From positions 13,188,354-13,252,353 of the forward strand of contig NC_045139.1 in NCBI RefSeq assembly GCF_008831285.2: 64,000 bases of DNA, read 5' to 3'. Source of the DNA: Nymphaea colorata (lineage: Eukaryota; Streptophyta; Magnoliopsida; Nymphaeales; Nymphaeaceae). How positions within the stretch are numbered: position 1 is the first letter of the stretch; each line of letters begins with the position of its first letter. Under the pieces are notes generated by a model. It saw only the letters and a list, made by a program, of their open reading frames with translations, made no database searches and was not told the DNA's origin. Positions 12,196-24,496 of this stretch are shown here, piece by piece. The translations under genes were made by a program, and so were the position numbers.

Positions 12196-14785
12196 GAAGC
12201 AAAGGTGTTTTCTAAGATAGACTTGAGGTCCAGATACCATCAATTGCGAATTAATGAACAAGATATTCCTAAAACAGCATTTTGCACATGTTATGGGCAT
12301 TATGAGTTTCGAGTAATGCCTTTTGGAGTCACAAATGCACCAGTAGCTTTCATGGATCTCATAAATCGAATATTTCATGAGTACTTAGATCGATTCGTGA
12401 TAGTGTTCATTGACGATGTGCTAGTGTACTCAGAGTGTGAAGCAATGCATGCAGTACATCTCGAGCTGGTGATGAAAATATTGAGACAAAATCAACTGTA
12501 TGCCAAGTATTCCAAGTGCGAGTTTTGGCTAGACAAAGTGAATTTCTTAGGACACATAATCTCTAAGGAGGGAGTGGCAGTTGATCCGTCTAAAGTGGAA
12601 GTTGTACAACTATGGAATGCACCAACTAATGTAACAGAAATCAGAAGTTTTCTTAGTTTGGCAGGTTACTACAGGAAGTTCATTAAGGATTTTGTGAAAA
12701 TTGTAACCACAATGACTAAACTGCTATAGAAGGGAGTGAAATTTACGTGGACAGAGGACTGTCAAAAGAGTTTTCAGACGTTGAAAGACAGTTTGACTAG
12801 TGCCCCAATTCTAGCATTGCCAAGGGGAAGGAAAGAGTTTGTGGTATATACCAATGCTTCAGAGACAGGTTATGGAGCGGTGCTTATGCAAAAGGACAAC
12901 GTTATAGCGTATGCCTCTAGAAAACTGAAACAACACAAGAAAAACTATCCAACGCATGATCTTAAATTAAGAGTTGTGGTATTTGCACTAAAAATATGAA
13001 GACATTACCTTTATGGTGTAGAATTTGAAGTATTTTCTTACCACAAATCTCTCAAATATTTGTTCTCGCAAAATGAATTGAATCTAAAACAGAGAAGATG
13101 GCTAGAATATCTTAAGGATTACGATTTTGAGATAAAGTATCATCCAGGAAAGGCCAATGTGGTAGCAGATGCACTCACCAGAAAGACGCTTGCTAAAGCT
13201 GGTGGACTGTTAACGCAGACATGAAAATTGGTAGAAGACTTTGAACAATGGCATCTGTTGCGAGATGATAGTGAAAAGGTGAAGTGTGCTGAAATAATTT
13301 GAGATAGATTTCTTGAGAAAATTATTGAGAAACAAAAACAGAGCCCTAAATATGCAAAGTTGAAACTTGAGTGTCACAAGAAGGAATAAACTCCTTATCC
13401 TGAAGATGATGATGAATCTATGTGGTTCAACGGTACATTGTGGGTTCCGAATGATCCAGAGGTGAAAAACAAGTTGCTAGAAGAGGCACACAAAACAAAA
13501 TACACCATACATCCGGGAAGCACCAAAATGTATCAAAATTTAAGAATAAACTTTTGGTGGCCATGAATGAAGAAAGAGATTGTTGAGTTCGTCTCATATG
13601 CTTGGTGTGTTAACAGGTTAAAGTGGAACATAAGAAACCAGGTGGCTTGATGCAACAAATAGAGATTCCTCAATGAAAATGCAAAGACATCACCATGGAT
13701 TTCATAGTGGGGTTTCCACGTACTCGACGACAGCACGATGCTATTTGGGTAGTGGTAAACAACCGCCTAACTAAATCTGCATATTTCCTTACTATCAAGA
13801 TTTTACAATCACTTGAAAGTCTGGTTGATTTGTATGTTGATGAAATTGTGAGACTTCATGGAATTTCTAAATCAATCATCTCTGATGGAGATCCAAGATT
13901 CACATCCAAGTTTTGGGGGAGGCTACAAGAAGCTTTGGGAACAAAATTGAAACGGAGTACAACATTTCATTCACAAATAGATGGGCAATCTAAGCGGACA
14001 ATTCAGACTCTTGAGGATATGTTAAGAGCTTGTGTATTGCAATGAAAGGGTGAATGAGATAAACATGTAAAGTTGGTCGAATTTGCCTACAACAACAGCT
14101 AACACTCTAGCATTGGAATGTCACCATTTGAAGCTCTTTATCGCCGACTTTGTATATCACCATCGTGTTGGACCGACATAGGAGACAACAAGATTGAAGA
14201 TCCTTTAGTAATCCAACATTACATTGATCAGGTCAACATGATTAGAAAAAAACTTTTGGCAGCTCAGAGTCGACAAAAGAGTTATGCAGACCAACAACGA
14301 AGAGAGTTGGCTTTTGAAGCAGGAGATCATGTTTTTGTCAAGATATCACCCACCAAAAGTGTTTTCCGATTCGGAAAGAAGGGAAAATTGAGCCCAAGAT
14401 ACATTGGTCCATTCGAGATTCTGGAGAAAGTTGGAGAGGTTGCATATCGAATTGCACTTCAACCACAATATAGTCATGTTCATCCAGTATTTCACGTGTC
14501 GATGCTAAGGAAGTATGTACCTGATCCTTCGCATGTGATAGACTACGAAGAAGTTGATTTGCAAGAAGACATGACAACAGAAGAAAAACCACTTCGGGTT
14601 ATAAACCGAAAGGAGCATGTGTTGCGAAAGAAGACAATCCCACTAGTTCAAGTGAAGTGGCAGCACCATGGGATCAAAAAATGTACGTGGGAGCCAGAAG
14701 AGGACATCAGAAAGAGTTTTCCCTAATTGTTTCAATAAGGTATGCTCAAATTTTGAGGACGAAATTTCTTTTTAGGAGGGAAGGA

Positions 14786-17557
14786 TGTAAAACCCACGAT
14801 GTTTCTCTTTCCATTTTCTTTTGAAATTGTCAATTTTATTATAAAGAGAACAATTAAGGAAAGAAATGAAGGATTTCCTAACTGAAAAAAATTAAAGAAA
14901 TGGGAAAGGAAACTAAAAGGCCATTTCCTTTCTTGTGAGAAACTGAAAACGAATCTCGTATGGCAAGGAGGGAGGTCTAGTAGAGGGTTTATTTAACCCC
15001 ATGTTTCAGAAAATGATCATTTCTTTACTGCCTTCATAAAGGAGAAGGCTCAACGATAGAGAATTTGAGAGAAAGATGAAGAAAGTGAAGAAGAGATCCA
15101 AATTTGTGCTGGTGGCTGCTGGAAAGGAACGAGAAGTAAAAAGGGATTGGTGTTGGAAATTCATCTCGGTTAACAGGTATGGGGATTTTCAGTCATGAGT
15201 GTAACATGAAGTCATCTTTTTTTATTTCTTATAAACACATATATATGTGAATCCATGTTTTTATACGCTTAAAAGATGAATATATGCATGAGTTAGTGTA
15301 CGCTGGAATGGGAATATCATGCTCTTAGCTCTAAATATGTTTGATTTCCTAGAGATAAAGCATGCTAGATACCAACACTAGGGGTAAGGCATGTAAATCA
15401 TGGTTGATTTGAAACCCTCAGTTCCTGTATTATGCTATGTGTGATTATCTGTGAGAAACCAAACTACATTCAATCGTAAGGACAGAGCATGCATATCTGA
15501 TATATAAAAAAAGGTACGGTTTATACCGAGAGGGTTAGACAAAAACCCCCGTTCAGTCATCCCCTCCCGTGAAGAACGAAGCCTCGATTTCCTTTTCTTC
15601 TACCACGGACGCCGACAGCAGGGACGTTTTCTTCAATCTTCTTGTTGCTGGAGAGCTCCAAGAGAAGAGAATATCATGAGAGTTGCAGCAGAAGAGATTT
15701 GGGGGATACAACAACCCTCCCGTCGTCCCTCTTTCCCTGTCGGTTCCTCCTTGTCGCAAGGCAGAGATGAAAAACGAGAGGAGAGAAGGAAGCGGCGGCG
15801 ACTGAGGATGTCGGTTGGATGGCGGGTGACGGTGTTGAACCCTAGCACCGGAGCTTTCGGGAGGAAGACGATCTCTCCCTCTGGTCTCGTTTTTCTCTGG
15901 TTTTGGGTTGTTGAAGATCAGTGGAAGCCACCGTTGGACGAAACAAGAAGACGAGGAAAGAGCTCGCGGGAGGAGGATCTCTTTGGTTCGTTCCCCCTTT
16001 GAAGACGACAGACGTTCCACCGCCGGGCGGACCAGACGAAGAAGAAGCTCCCGCGAGGAGAGAGAAAGATCGGCGAGAAATGAAGAAGCGATTAGGGTTT
16101 GATCAAATTTATAGTAAAGTTGGAAAATTTTAAAACGAGTCCACCTAATTAGCAAAATATTTGGATAAGCTGTTATAATTTTTAGAAATTCATGCCGCAA
16201 CATTTTTGCTAAAAACCTCTTCAAAAAGAAGCTTGTGAAAGTGATTTTCAGCAAGAACTGGATATTTAATATGAAATTGCGATTTGGCACCCTCTAGGTT
16301 CTTAAAAATTGCCAAAAGGGGGTTTTTATAAATTAAAAATGAAATGTTATATTTTATTGCTCTTTGATGCCCTTAGTTGTGTTTAAAACTTCAAACAAAG
16401 GGTTCTGGAAATAAATTTTAAAAGTAGAAAGAGAAGGTCATGTTCTAAGGATTTAAAAATGTAAATCTCTTGCTTTTGAATGATTATTTTATTTGAGAAT
16501 TCTTGGCGTGATATTCCGTACGTTGCTTCTCTATTCGACTGTGTTTTGTTGCTATTATTAGAAAATGGTTTATTGCTTTTGTCTGAGAAACCGAGCCTGA
16601 GGGTGGTCTCTGTGAGAGGTACTAGACGTTGGTTAGTGATGAGAAACCCTCACATTTGAAATTCGAAGAGGAAACGTGGACTGTGTGCAATGGTACATGC
16701 GAGTGCGAGCTTGTGTTTTTGCCCAGTGTTTGGTTTCGTCCCGGAAGGTAGTGGTGCGCCTGAGCTCACTGTTGACGCACACTCCTCTGTCTGCACTGGA
16801 GGGCCCACAGGGTATTGGGCGGCACAAGGGCTCTGGATTTTGCTGTTTTTGTTGGAGAGCAAGGCATCTCCTGGTCCCTCACCCCGGGTTCCTAGAGGGA
16901 CCATGCTGCTGCAGCGGCGATCTGGGATATCTCAGGAGGCTACCCTCGATCATAGGGTTTCATCCGTTTCATAATAGAACATATCTTCACCAGGCTGCAG
17001 GTTACCCTCGACCTGTTGGATCGCCTGGTGAAAATATGTTCTGTTATTCCTGTGAGTGCCCACGGGGATTTCTGTTGTTGCTCGGCACGATGACCATAAC
17101 ATTGTAAGAGAACCACGGTTGGAAGCCTAAGACATTTTGGAGGTTGTGCACACCTCGTTTTGTTTCTGATAATGAGACGTAACTTTTCGTGTGTTAAGAT
17201 TTGGGTACTTATAGCTGTTGATCATAGGGTTTCATCCGTTTTTGTTTGAAGAGGCAAAATAACTGAATTTTTCCATACTCAGAAGAATTCTGAACCTTCT
17301 TTCTATCTCTACAGGTAGTTCTTAAGGGTTTGTGGCTATTAGATCGACCTCCTCAGGCTTGTGATGGACGGGCATTGACAATTTGGACACTGTGTCCGTT
17401 TTGAGATTTGTGGTTATTTTTGTTTTGGTCCAAGTATTTTATTGTTGAAATAAAATAGTGTCTGATTTCTTTATGTTTTGGTCATGACCCAATGTTACTT
17501 CCGCTATTATATATAAAAGAGAGAAAAAAATTTGGTGTCAAAAATTAGGTCGCGACA
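14786..17557 (+). repeat. 3' LTR of the fossil chromovirus, about 2.77 kb
   Basis: Starts TGTAAAACCC directly after the purine tract and most likely ends at GGTCGCGACA, just before the LINE sequence resumes. The start is well supported; the end is inferred from the CA terminus and the flank switch. Reading frames inside it on both strands do not resemble any protein family and are treated as chance. Confidence 0.6.
16971..17047. repeat. Inverted repeat (hairpin) inside the LTR
   Basis: Two 24-base arms, 16971-16994 and 17024-17047, are reverse complements with two mismatches, around a 29-base spacer. A separate 21-base word, GATCATAGGGTTTCATCCGTT, occurs just before it (about 16,948) and again near 17,220. 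Confidence 0.8.
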
Positions 17558-17561
17558 AGCT

Positions 17562-19300
17562 AAGGGCATTCAAACTACCTAATGAAGTAATTACCCACCT
17601 CATGAGACTATGCAACAGCTTCATACTCATCCCATAAACTGGGCCATCTTGTATAATCCTAAAGAGGAAGGTGGAGTACGATTGGCAAACCTGATCACTC
17701 TTAACAAAGCACATATGATTTGTTTTTTTCTCTAGGGCTCGAACCAATATTTCTAAATAGGCTGCATTAGCAAGAGAGCGGAGCAGTACATGAGGAGAAG
17801 GGATTGATTGTCGGACAAAATTAAAAGTGTCATGCCGTGGGCTTCGGCTGGCATGTGTTGGGGCTGGAACAAGGTCAACTACTTGATAAAATGGTTGGCG
17901 GGAGATGGGAGCAGTATCCGATTTTTGGAAAGAAAATTGGGATTGGGTTACATTGGCTTATTTGAAGGAAACTTTACAGTTGCACAATTCAGCAGACAGT
18001 TAAACATGGCCAATTTATTCTTAACGATATACGCTTCCCCTGGATCAAGCACATTATAAGAAATGTTTATTTAACTAGTGGCCCAGATGAACTGTTGTGG
18101 AGGTTGGCTCAAATTGATACAATAAAAAAGATGGAGATTTATAACAGAATTAGAGACAAATTTTCTCCTGAAATTAAGCTTAAGTCTGTATAGAAGAATG
18201 AAAGCATTCCCCCTTCTGGGTGGTGCTTCTATCTAGCCATGAAAGACAAAATGATTACGCTCTATAAACTTCAAAAAATGCGGAATACGTTTAGTAAATT
18301 GTTGTGTGGCTTATAAACACAATCTGAACCTATTTCTCACACATTCTATGTTGTAAAGTGCCACAACTCCTGTGGCAACAGGGGGGATTGAAGTTTGATA
18401 TAGAAATTGAGGCGGAAACCTCAACTGCAGAAATGTGGCGCTAGTGGCAATCACAAAAATTTAGAATCAGATGTGTGAAGAAAGCTTGGTTGGTGGCGTT
18501 TCCAATGATCATATCGTGTTTATGGAAACACATAAACACATGCTTACATGAATCAGACTTCAAAGTTGCAACTGAACCATGGACCTGCTTATGGGACGAC
18601 CTAAAAAGTATATTCTGCACTACTGCTAGCGGTATACTAAATGTAAACAAGAGTTGCATCTGTTGCTTTGTTTATGTGTTAGGCCCGATCCTTAGCCCTC
18701 ATAAGGTCTGGTTGGCAACTTGTTATTTTTGCAGGAGTGAGGCCAAATAGCATGGTGAGCCATTAGAACTTCTGCCTAACCTCCTTAATCGATTTCCACA
18801 TTTTAGCTGGTAATGTTGGCATTGTTGGTGGTCCAACATTTTGGAAGAAGCAACTGAAAAGGGCGCTCTCACGATGCAAAGGCGAAGGCATGGGTAACAG
18901 AGGATTTTGTAATCAAGCTAACCTTGTAGTACTTTGTTGTAATCCTGAAAAAGAAACAATAAGGCTTCTCTGCATGCCATTGTCTTCCAACACAACTAAA
19001 GAATGGGATTACATCTCTGCAGTTCTGTTTTAATGTTGGAAAGCAGATTCTGATCTTTTTTCTTTTGTTATTGGTGTGGCTTCCACGGCGATCTTTTGTT
19101 ATTAAAAATATGGGGAGGAAACCTCCTTGTCGTCTTGCTTCAGAAGAAGCGACATGGGTCAACCGATTTCACACCTACACCCATGAAGAGCTCTTTTGTA
19201 TTTTATTTTTCTTCTACGCATGATACAACCATTTCCTTTCTTTATACGATATTAGATCTTTATTTATAGAGACTGCAGTTTCTTATAAAAAAAAAATTAC
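17562..19300 (+). mobile_element. LINE remnant, C-terminal part, 3' side of the nest
   Basis: Resumes the same LINE. The first 62 bases repeat the sequence at 12,087-12,150, then the reading goes on with NWAILYNPKEEGGVRLANL and NKAHM (the usual PK-EGGLG-RNL-NKA segment), GDGSSIRF near 17,910, and a C-terminal tail region with KKAWLVAFPMIISCLWKH near 18,478-18,530. Stops and frame changes break it. An A-rich run near 19,290 may be the LINE tail. The 3' limit is approximate. Confidence 0.6.
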
Positions 19301-19625
19301 TTCGATGATTTTTATCCTTAGAAATAATAGACAACCTATTTCTATTTTTATCATAACAAGTTGCAGCTACCCCATGAATATTCAAGTAAGAAAGCAATAT
19401 GCTTTTGTCAAGAAAATGAAGGGAAAAAATTAGATCAAGTTGCCCAAAAAAGGATATAACATCCGCATAAAGCTATAATCTACTATCATCTTGCCCCACC
19501 TAATTGTCAACCTGACAACACAATTAGAATAATAGCATCTCATTGACATCACAACCATCAATGCGGGCTTCACCCTTTAAAACAAATAAGAGATTCTAAT
19601 TAAACCAGTAAAGACCTTGCAAGGG

Positions 19626-19753
19626 CTGAGAAGTAAGTCACATCCTTAAATATTGAAAAATGGTGATACATATATACTTATGGCATGAACTGAGAAGTGA
19701 GTTACATCGTTAAATGTTGAAAATGGTGATACATATATACCTATAATGTGATA
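19626..19753. repeat. 64-bp tandem duplication
   Basis: Two copies start with CTGAGAAGT at 19,626 and 19,690 and share TTAAAT-TTGAAAA-TGGTGATACATATATAC, with a handful of differences. Confidence 0.85.
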
Positions 19754-20365
19754 AATCTGCTGTAGGGAAGTGTGAAAGAGTGGAGAAGGGCACCAATGAA
19801 GAATGAACCAAGCAGCTTCAGTTGAGCCCAATGCATCAACAGTTTCGTTTGTTTCCCTGCAAAGTTAAAAAATAAGGTGTAGGAAATCCCTCGCCACCAA
19901 GGGTAATCTTGGTGGTTGCAATGGTCTCTGTTGACACTTATCACCAGTTGTTTGAGTGTGGCCTAAGATGGAGGAGGAGGAAGAATCAGGAAATGGAAGA
20001 CAAAAGGGCAAGAAGGAGAAGAAGAAGAAGAAGAAGAAGGGAGAATCACATACCTGATGGGGCACGATGGCAATGGCTAGAAGCACCTTTCAACAATGAG
20101 GCAAATGGCAAGCGGGTGGAAGGGCTGATAAGGGTGGCCGAAAACGGGTCTTGGCCACAAGTGTCCGACTGAGGCCACATTAAAACGAGAATGAGCAAGA
20201 CAAAGAGCGAAGAATATAACAACAGATAGAGATGAAAGTCACCGGCGCTACAAGTGCAGGCTGTCGGTGAGCAAGAGGGCTTCCACCACCTGACGACAAT
20301 GCGGCGGCGGCGGCTTCTGCTGAGCCAACAAAATGGAAATTAATTAAGAAAAACTGGTGGCAAGA

Positions 20366-20525
20366 AGTCTCAAGCATTACAAAAGATAGCAAAAAAGAAA
20401 AGTTCAATAGTAAAACGAACACAAACAACATAGAAATGAATGAGAAGTCCCAAGCATGATTAAAAACAGCAAAAAAGAAAAGTTCACTAGTAAAACGAAC
20501 AGAATCAACATAGAAATGAAGGAGA
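20366..20525. repeat. 80-bp tandem duplication
   Basis: Units 20,366-20,445 and 20,446-20,525 both run from AGTC-CAAGCAT through AGCAAAAAAGAAAAGTTCA to ACATAGAAATGAA-GAGA, at roughly 85-90% identity by eye. Confidence 0.85.
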
Positions 20526-20997
20526 AAGAAGAATGTTAAGCGGATGCTTAATAACCACAGAACATGTGCGACGACCAATATAGAGTGCAAGAGGTGATAT
20601 GTAAATTTTTCAAAATTTTGTTAATTCGCGAGTGGTGGGAGTGGGGGAGCCTCAGGGCGAAACAGTGTTGAAGTCGGTCGGCCCTCTTTAGATTGGATGA
20701 TGGAGGATGGACCTCCACGAGGGCCGCGGCTCCCTCCCGGCCATCAATAACGTGTTCATGTGGACACGGTCATCGCATGATGCAGTGGGTTGGTGGTAGT
20801 TACTGGTTAGTAGGAAGAGTTGGTAGTGAGCTGCTCTGCTACGCACGAGCGATGCTCACCGTTCCACCAGACCACCGCTGCCTCCGCCACCACCAACAAG
20901 GCCCTTCCCCCAATTACTAGCTTGTGTTACTGTCCCATGCGAGAGAGACCCTCCTACCACTCTTCCCGGTCGCCGAACAGCCGCTTCCCGACCTCTG

Positions 20998-23900
20998 ATG
21001 GCGCTGCCGCTGGCGGGGATCTTTGCCGGGATCGTCTTCTTTTTTGCTCTTTACTGCGGCATTGACCCGTTTCACCATAGCGCCATCCATGGATTCCCCG
21101 ACTTCAAGGCCCACAAGGTCGACTTCCCTCCTTGGTCGCAGCTTCCCTCCGTAAACGACCCCGATAACAAGCTCCAGAGGTCGGAGATCAAGTTCCTCAA
21201 CCAAGTCCAGGGCCCAGAGAGCATCGCCTTCGACCCCCTTGGCCGTGGTCCTTACACCGGCGTCGCCGACGGCCGGGTCATCTTCTGGAACGGGGAGTCC
21301 TGGACCGATTTCGCTTACACGTCTTCCAATAGGTGAACTCGCTCTGCCCATTGTTCATCCAATTTTTGTTCATCTTCTGCTGCTACTTTGGTCTTCTTAA
21401 CTCTTCCCATTGGGCGCTACGGTTTCCTCTTCTACAGAACCCATTTGGTGCTTCTGGCTTCATTGTTGCGGAAATTCTCTCCCCCTCAGTGCCGTCTGAC
21501 TTCTTCCTCTTTTGTTTTTGAACCTTCCTCCCGCTAAATTCTGTCTCGCAATCGACGCCCAATTGGTTTCTACACTTCCACTCACTGGTTCTTTTTCTCG
21601 GTTCTCGTGTTGTTACTGGTCAGATCGGAATTGTGTGCGCCAAAGCCATCGCCTTTCGCTCATATGAAGACGGAGCATATATGTGGGAGGCCGTTGGGGC
21701 TTCGATTCGATAAGAAAACGGGAGAATTGTATATAGCAGATGCATACTTCGGGTTAATGAAGGTTGGACCGGCTGGTGGCTTGGCAACGTCGCTAGTTAC
21801 GGAGGCAGAGGGCGTGCCGCTTAGGTTCACAAATGATCTGGATATAGATGACGAAGGCAATATTTACTTCACAGACAGTAGCACTCGATATCAGAGAAGG
21901 TACTCTCAGTTTCTCCTTTCTCTATCCCATTCTCCAAGGCCAACCAGACGGTGTTGTGAGAATAGGTTGGCTTAGTCATTTTTGGATCGAAAACTGTACT
22001 ACGGTTGCATTCTGGTACTTGTCAACGTCGTAATGGTCGCCGTTCTATGAAAATGCTATACCCGAACTGCGATGCTTCATTTCCCTGTTGTTAAATACTA
22101 TTTGATCAGCTAAAGACAACCTTCTACCACATTGTGTAGTTAATCCTGGTAGCCTTCTCTTGCGAAAGCACGGAATGAAATTGACCTCCTGTTTGTTGTT
22201 TTTTTTTCTCTTTGGAGTTCTACAGTAGGTCTAATGGATCTCCAGCTCATCCACATTCATAGGCAGGTTAGACCTCGGTTTTGTATCATTTTCTCTCGCT
22301 AAGGCACAACACAACACTTGCATTAATCGATGCTTTAAAAATCCCAGCGGAAACAAAAACGTTCATAAAATATTTAGGGATTCCTGAAACAATAATGGAA
22401 AGCACTGTCTGAAGGAAACAATAATGGAAAGCGTTGTCATTCTAATTTGTTAGAATGCACCATTGAGATAGTTCCATGATCTTATTATGGGATATAATTT
22501 GGAAGCTTTCGTACCCAAGACCTGGAACTTCGATTAACTGCCACCTATGAGGCAAGTGATGATGCATCATGGGGAACAAGAATACCGCTCTCAAAAAGCA
22601 CGCGTGATCGAAGTGTTATCTGTTTCTGAAGGCCTAAAACTTTATGTATCAGTAAGGAAAAACAAAATTTATGTCATTTGTTTGTTGGCTTTTGATCTTT
22701 CAGCTGTATTTCAGGGCATGTTTGACTGCCCTGGCAATTAATGCTCCATTGGCGTACTTTCACCGGGGTGTACTTCCTATTAATAAGTTAGACCTCTCCT
22801 CACTGACTTTTCCCCCTCGATTTAAAGGTTGAAAAGCTGTTCAGTGGTGATTTCTCACCATGCCATGCCCTCAATTACCATTAATCCACTTTCGTCTGGA
22901 CAAAGGCTAAATATTTTCACGCAGCATGCTTCATTTGCTATACTTCTGGACTTGTTGGTTTTGGTGCTTCTTATCTTTGTATTTTCAGCTTATTCTGAAA
23001 ATCAGTATCTGTTGTTGAAATAGTCTTCATGGTTTCTGGTTCGGAATGTGGTAGGAAAAAGATGAAAGCTATAATAGAGTTGAAGATGACATTCAGATAT
23101 GCGCCCTGGTTCTTGTTGTTTAACTTATAAAGACTACTGGGTTAAATTTGAGCCATCACCTTGAAGGTTTACCATGAATTTTCACACAAGGAGAACCATA
23201 TTTATTGTATCCTCCATCTCCTATCTGATATTCAATTATCTCAGAATAACAAGTTTTTTTTCTCTTTTCATGGCTGCCAGATTAAATTTGTAAATTGATC
23301 CTTCTAGTAAATCCAGTTAAATTTTCTAGTTTCTCCTATTTTCCCTTGCCATGTAAGAGGGCCAATTTTCTGTCAGCAGTGAATGCTCTTTAAGTTATTG
23401 AATTAAGAAAAGTGGTTTCGTTTGGAGGTTGTTATTAACTGTTGAATATATATTTTTCTGCAGGAACTTTTTGCAACTGGTTTTTTCTGCTGAGAATTCA
23501 GGGAGGCTCTTGAAGTATAACCCTGCCAAAAAGGAAACAACAGTCTTGTTAAACAACATTGCCTTCCCCAATGGTGTATCTATGAGTAAGGACAAGTCCT
23601 TCCTTGTCTTTAGCGAGTGTTCCGTTGGCAGGTAAAATTGTTTTCTCTTATTGCATTTAAATTTCCAATTTCATTTTCCCTTGGCTGCTTTTACTGTGCA
23701 ATGTCAAAATCTCTATGATACCTTTTATGTGTTATGATGTGTTGACTTTTTCTATTTGAAATCCGTCCAAGAAAAGAAAGGGTCTTAAGTTTCAAATGGA
23801 TTGATTAGGATACACTCTTATTAGTTTTGATAGCATATAAGTGCCCTTAAGTTGACATTTTGTTGATGTTTGTCCAAAATTTTAAACAGTTTTGGCTTCC

Positions 23901-24496
23901 CACTTTCTTGTGGTCGGTTTCCCCACGGACTTTGATAGGATTGTAGGTTGATGAAGGTTGGTGAATTAATTTGTTATGATTTACAACTAATTGGATATCT
24001 TGAGAGAAGAAATAAAACCCCACAACGTATGGTTGCTTGTACCCTTTATATATTTTTGTATGTGGTCACGCTTTTCCTTTCTACTGAATTTCTACTTCAC
24101 AGATTGTTGAGGTACTGGCTGAAGGGTGAAAAGGCAGGAACAATTGATGTTTTTGCGATAACGCCTGGCTTTCCAGACAATATAAGAACCAACGAGAAGG
24201 GAGAATTCTGGGTGGGAATTCACTGCCGCCGCAATCTCTATTCCCACATAGTTGGCCTTTATCCTCGGCTGCGAACGTTCATTCTCAGGCTTCCTGTTCC
24301 TGCAAAGTCGCAGTATCTGATGCAGGTTGGCGGTCGTGTTCATGGGATTGTGGTGAAGTACAATGTCGATGGTGAACTGGTGGAAGTTTTGGAAGACAAG
24401 CAGGGGAAGGTTGTCAGAGCTGTAAGCGAAGTGGAGGAGAAGGATGGGAAGCTTTGGATTGGATCTGTTCTGATGCCATTTATGGCAGTTTATTGA
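20998..24496 (+). CDS. Strictosidine-synthase-like (SSL) protein
   Basis: Member of the plant SSL family, six-bladed beta-propeller proteins that are usually secreted or endomembrane-bound. Four exons: 20998-21332, 21624-21899, 23464-23631, 24103-24496; every junction splits an AG|G or AG|A Arg codon, and the total is 390 residues, normal for the family. An N-terminal hydrophobic anchor (about residues 4-20) precedes the propeller. Matches to Arabidopsis SSLs, from memory, include CGRPLGLRFDK, GELYIADAYFGLMKVGP, TNDLDIDDEGNIYFTDSS, FPNGVSMSKD, RYWLKGEKAGTIDVFA, FPDNIRTNEKGEFWV and VSEVEEKDGKLWIGSVL. The residue aligned with the catalytic Glu of true strictosidine synthase (Glu309 of Rauvolfia STR1) appears to be Ser, so alkaloid condensation is unlikely; the true substrate is unknown. 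Confidence 0.93.

Larger units (their letters stand above)
12196..17557 (+). mobile_element. Fossil Ty3/gypsy chromovirus, 3' half with one LTR
   Basis: Remnant of a Ty3-type LTR retrotransposon of the chromovirus group. Parts in order: reverse transcriptase core (about 12,200-12,720, FIDD box and the PFGVTNAP segment), RNase H (about 12,740-13,200), integrase (about 13,450-14,300), and a C-terminal chromodomain (about 14,560-14,720, VKWQHHG and CTWEPEEDI type). A purine-rich tract at about 14,774-14,784 precedes the 3' LTR at 14,786. Gag, protease and a 5' LTR are not present in the window. The coding part is broken in several places and is not functional. Domain order (integrase after RNase H) and the chromodomain fix the family. 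Age cannot be estimated because there is only one LTR, but the decay suggests an old copy. Confidence 0.85.
19301..20997. other. Intergenic, upstream of the strictosidine-synthase-like gene
   Basis: No gene recognised. It contains two separate tandem duplications (listed), an AGA-rich run near 20,010-20,040 and a small GCG repeat near 20,300. A long hydrophobic reading frame on the minus strand at 20,180-20,590 comes largely from the AT-rich 80-base duplication and is not supported. Confidence 0.6.

Noticed and set aside
15553-16290. 245-codon minus-strand frame and overlapping plus-strand frames inside the LTR
   Set aside because: They lie wholly in the LTR, match no family and overlap each other on both strands, as chance frames do.
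16676-17107. 143-codon plus-strand frame
   Set aside because: Also inside the LTR and spans the inverted repeat; no protein-family features.
20180-20590. 136-codon hydrophobic minus-strand frame
   Set aside because: Most of it is the AT-rich 80-bp tandem duplication read as Phe/Leu codons.
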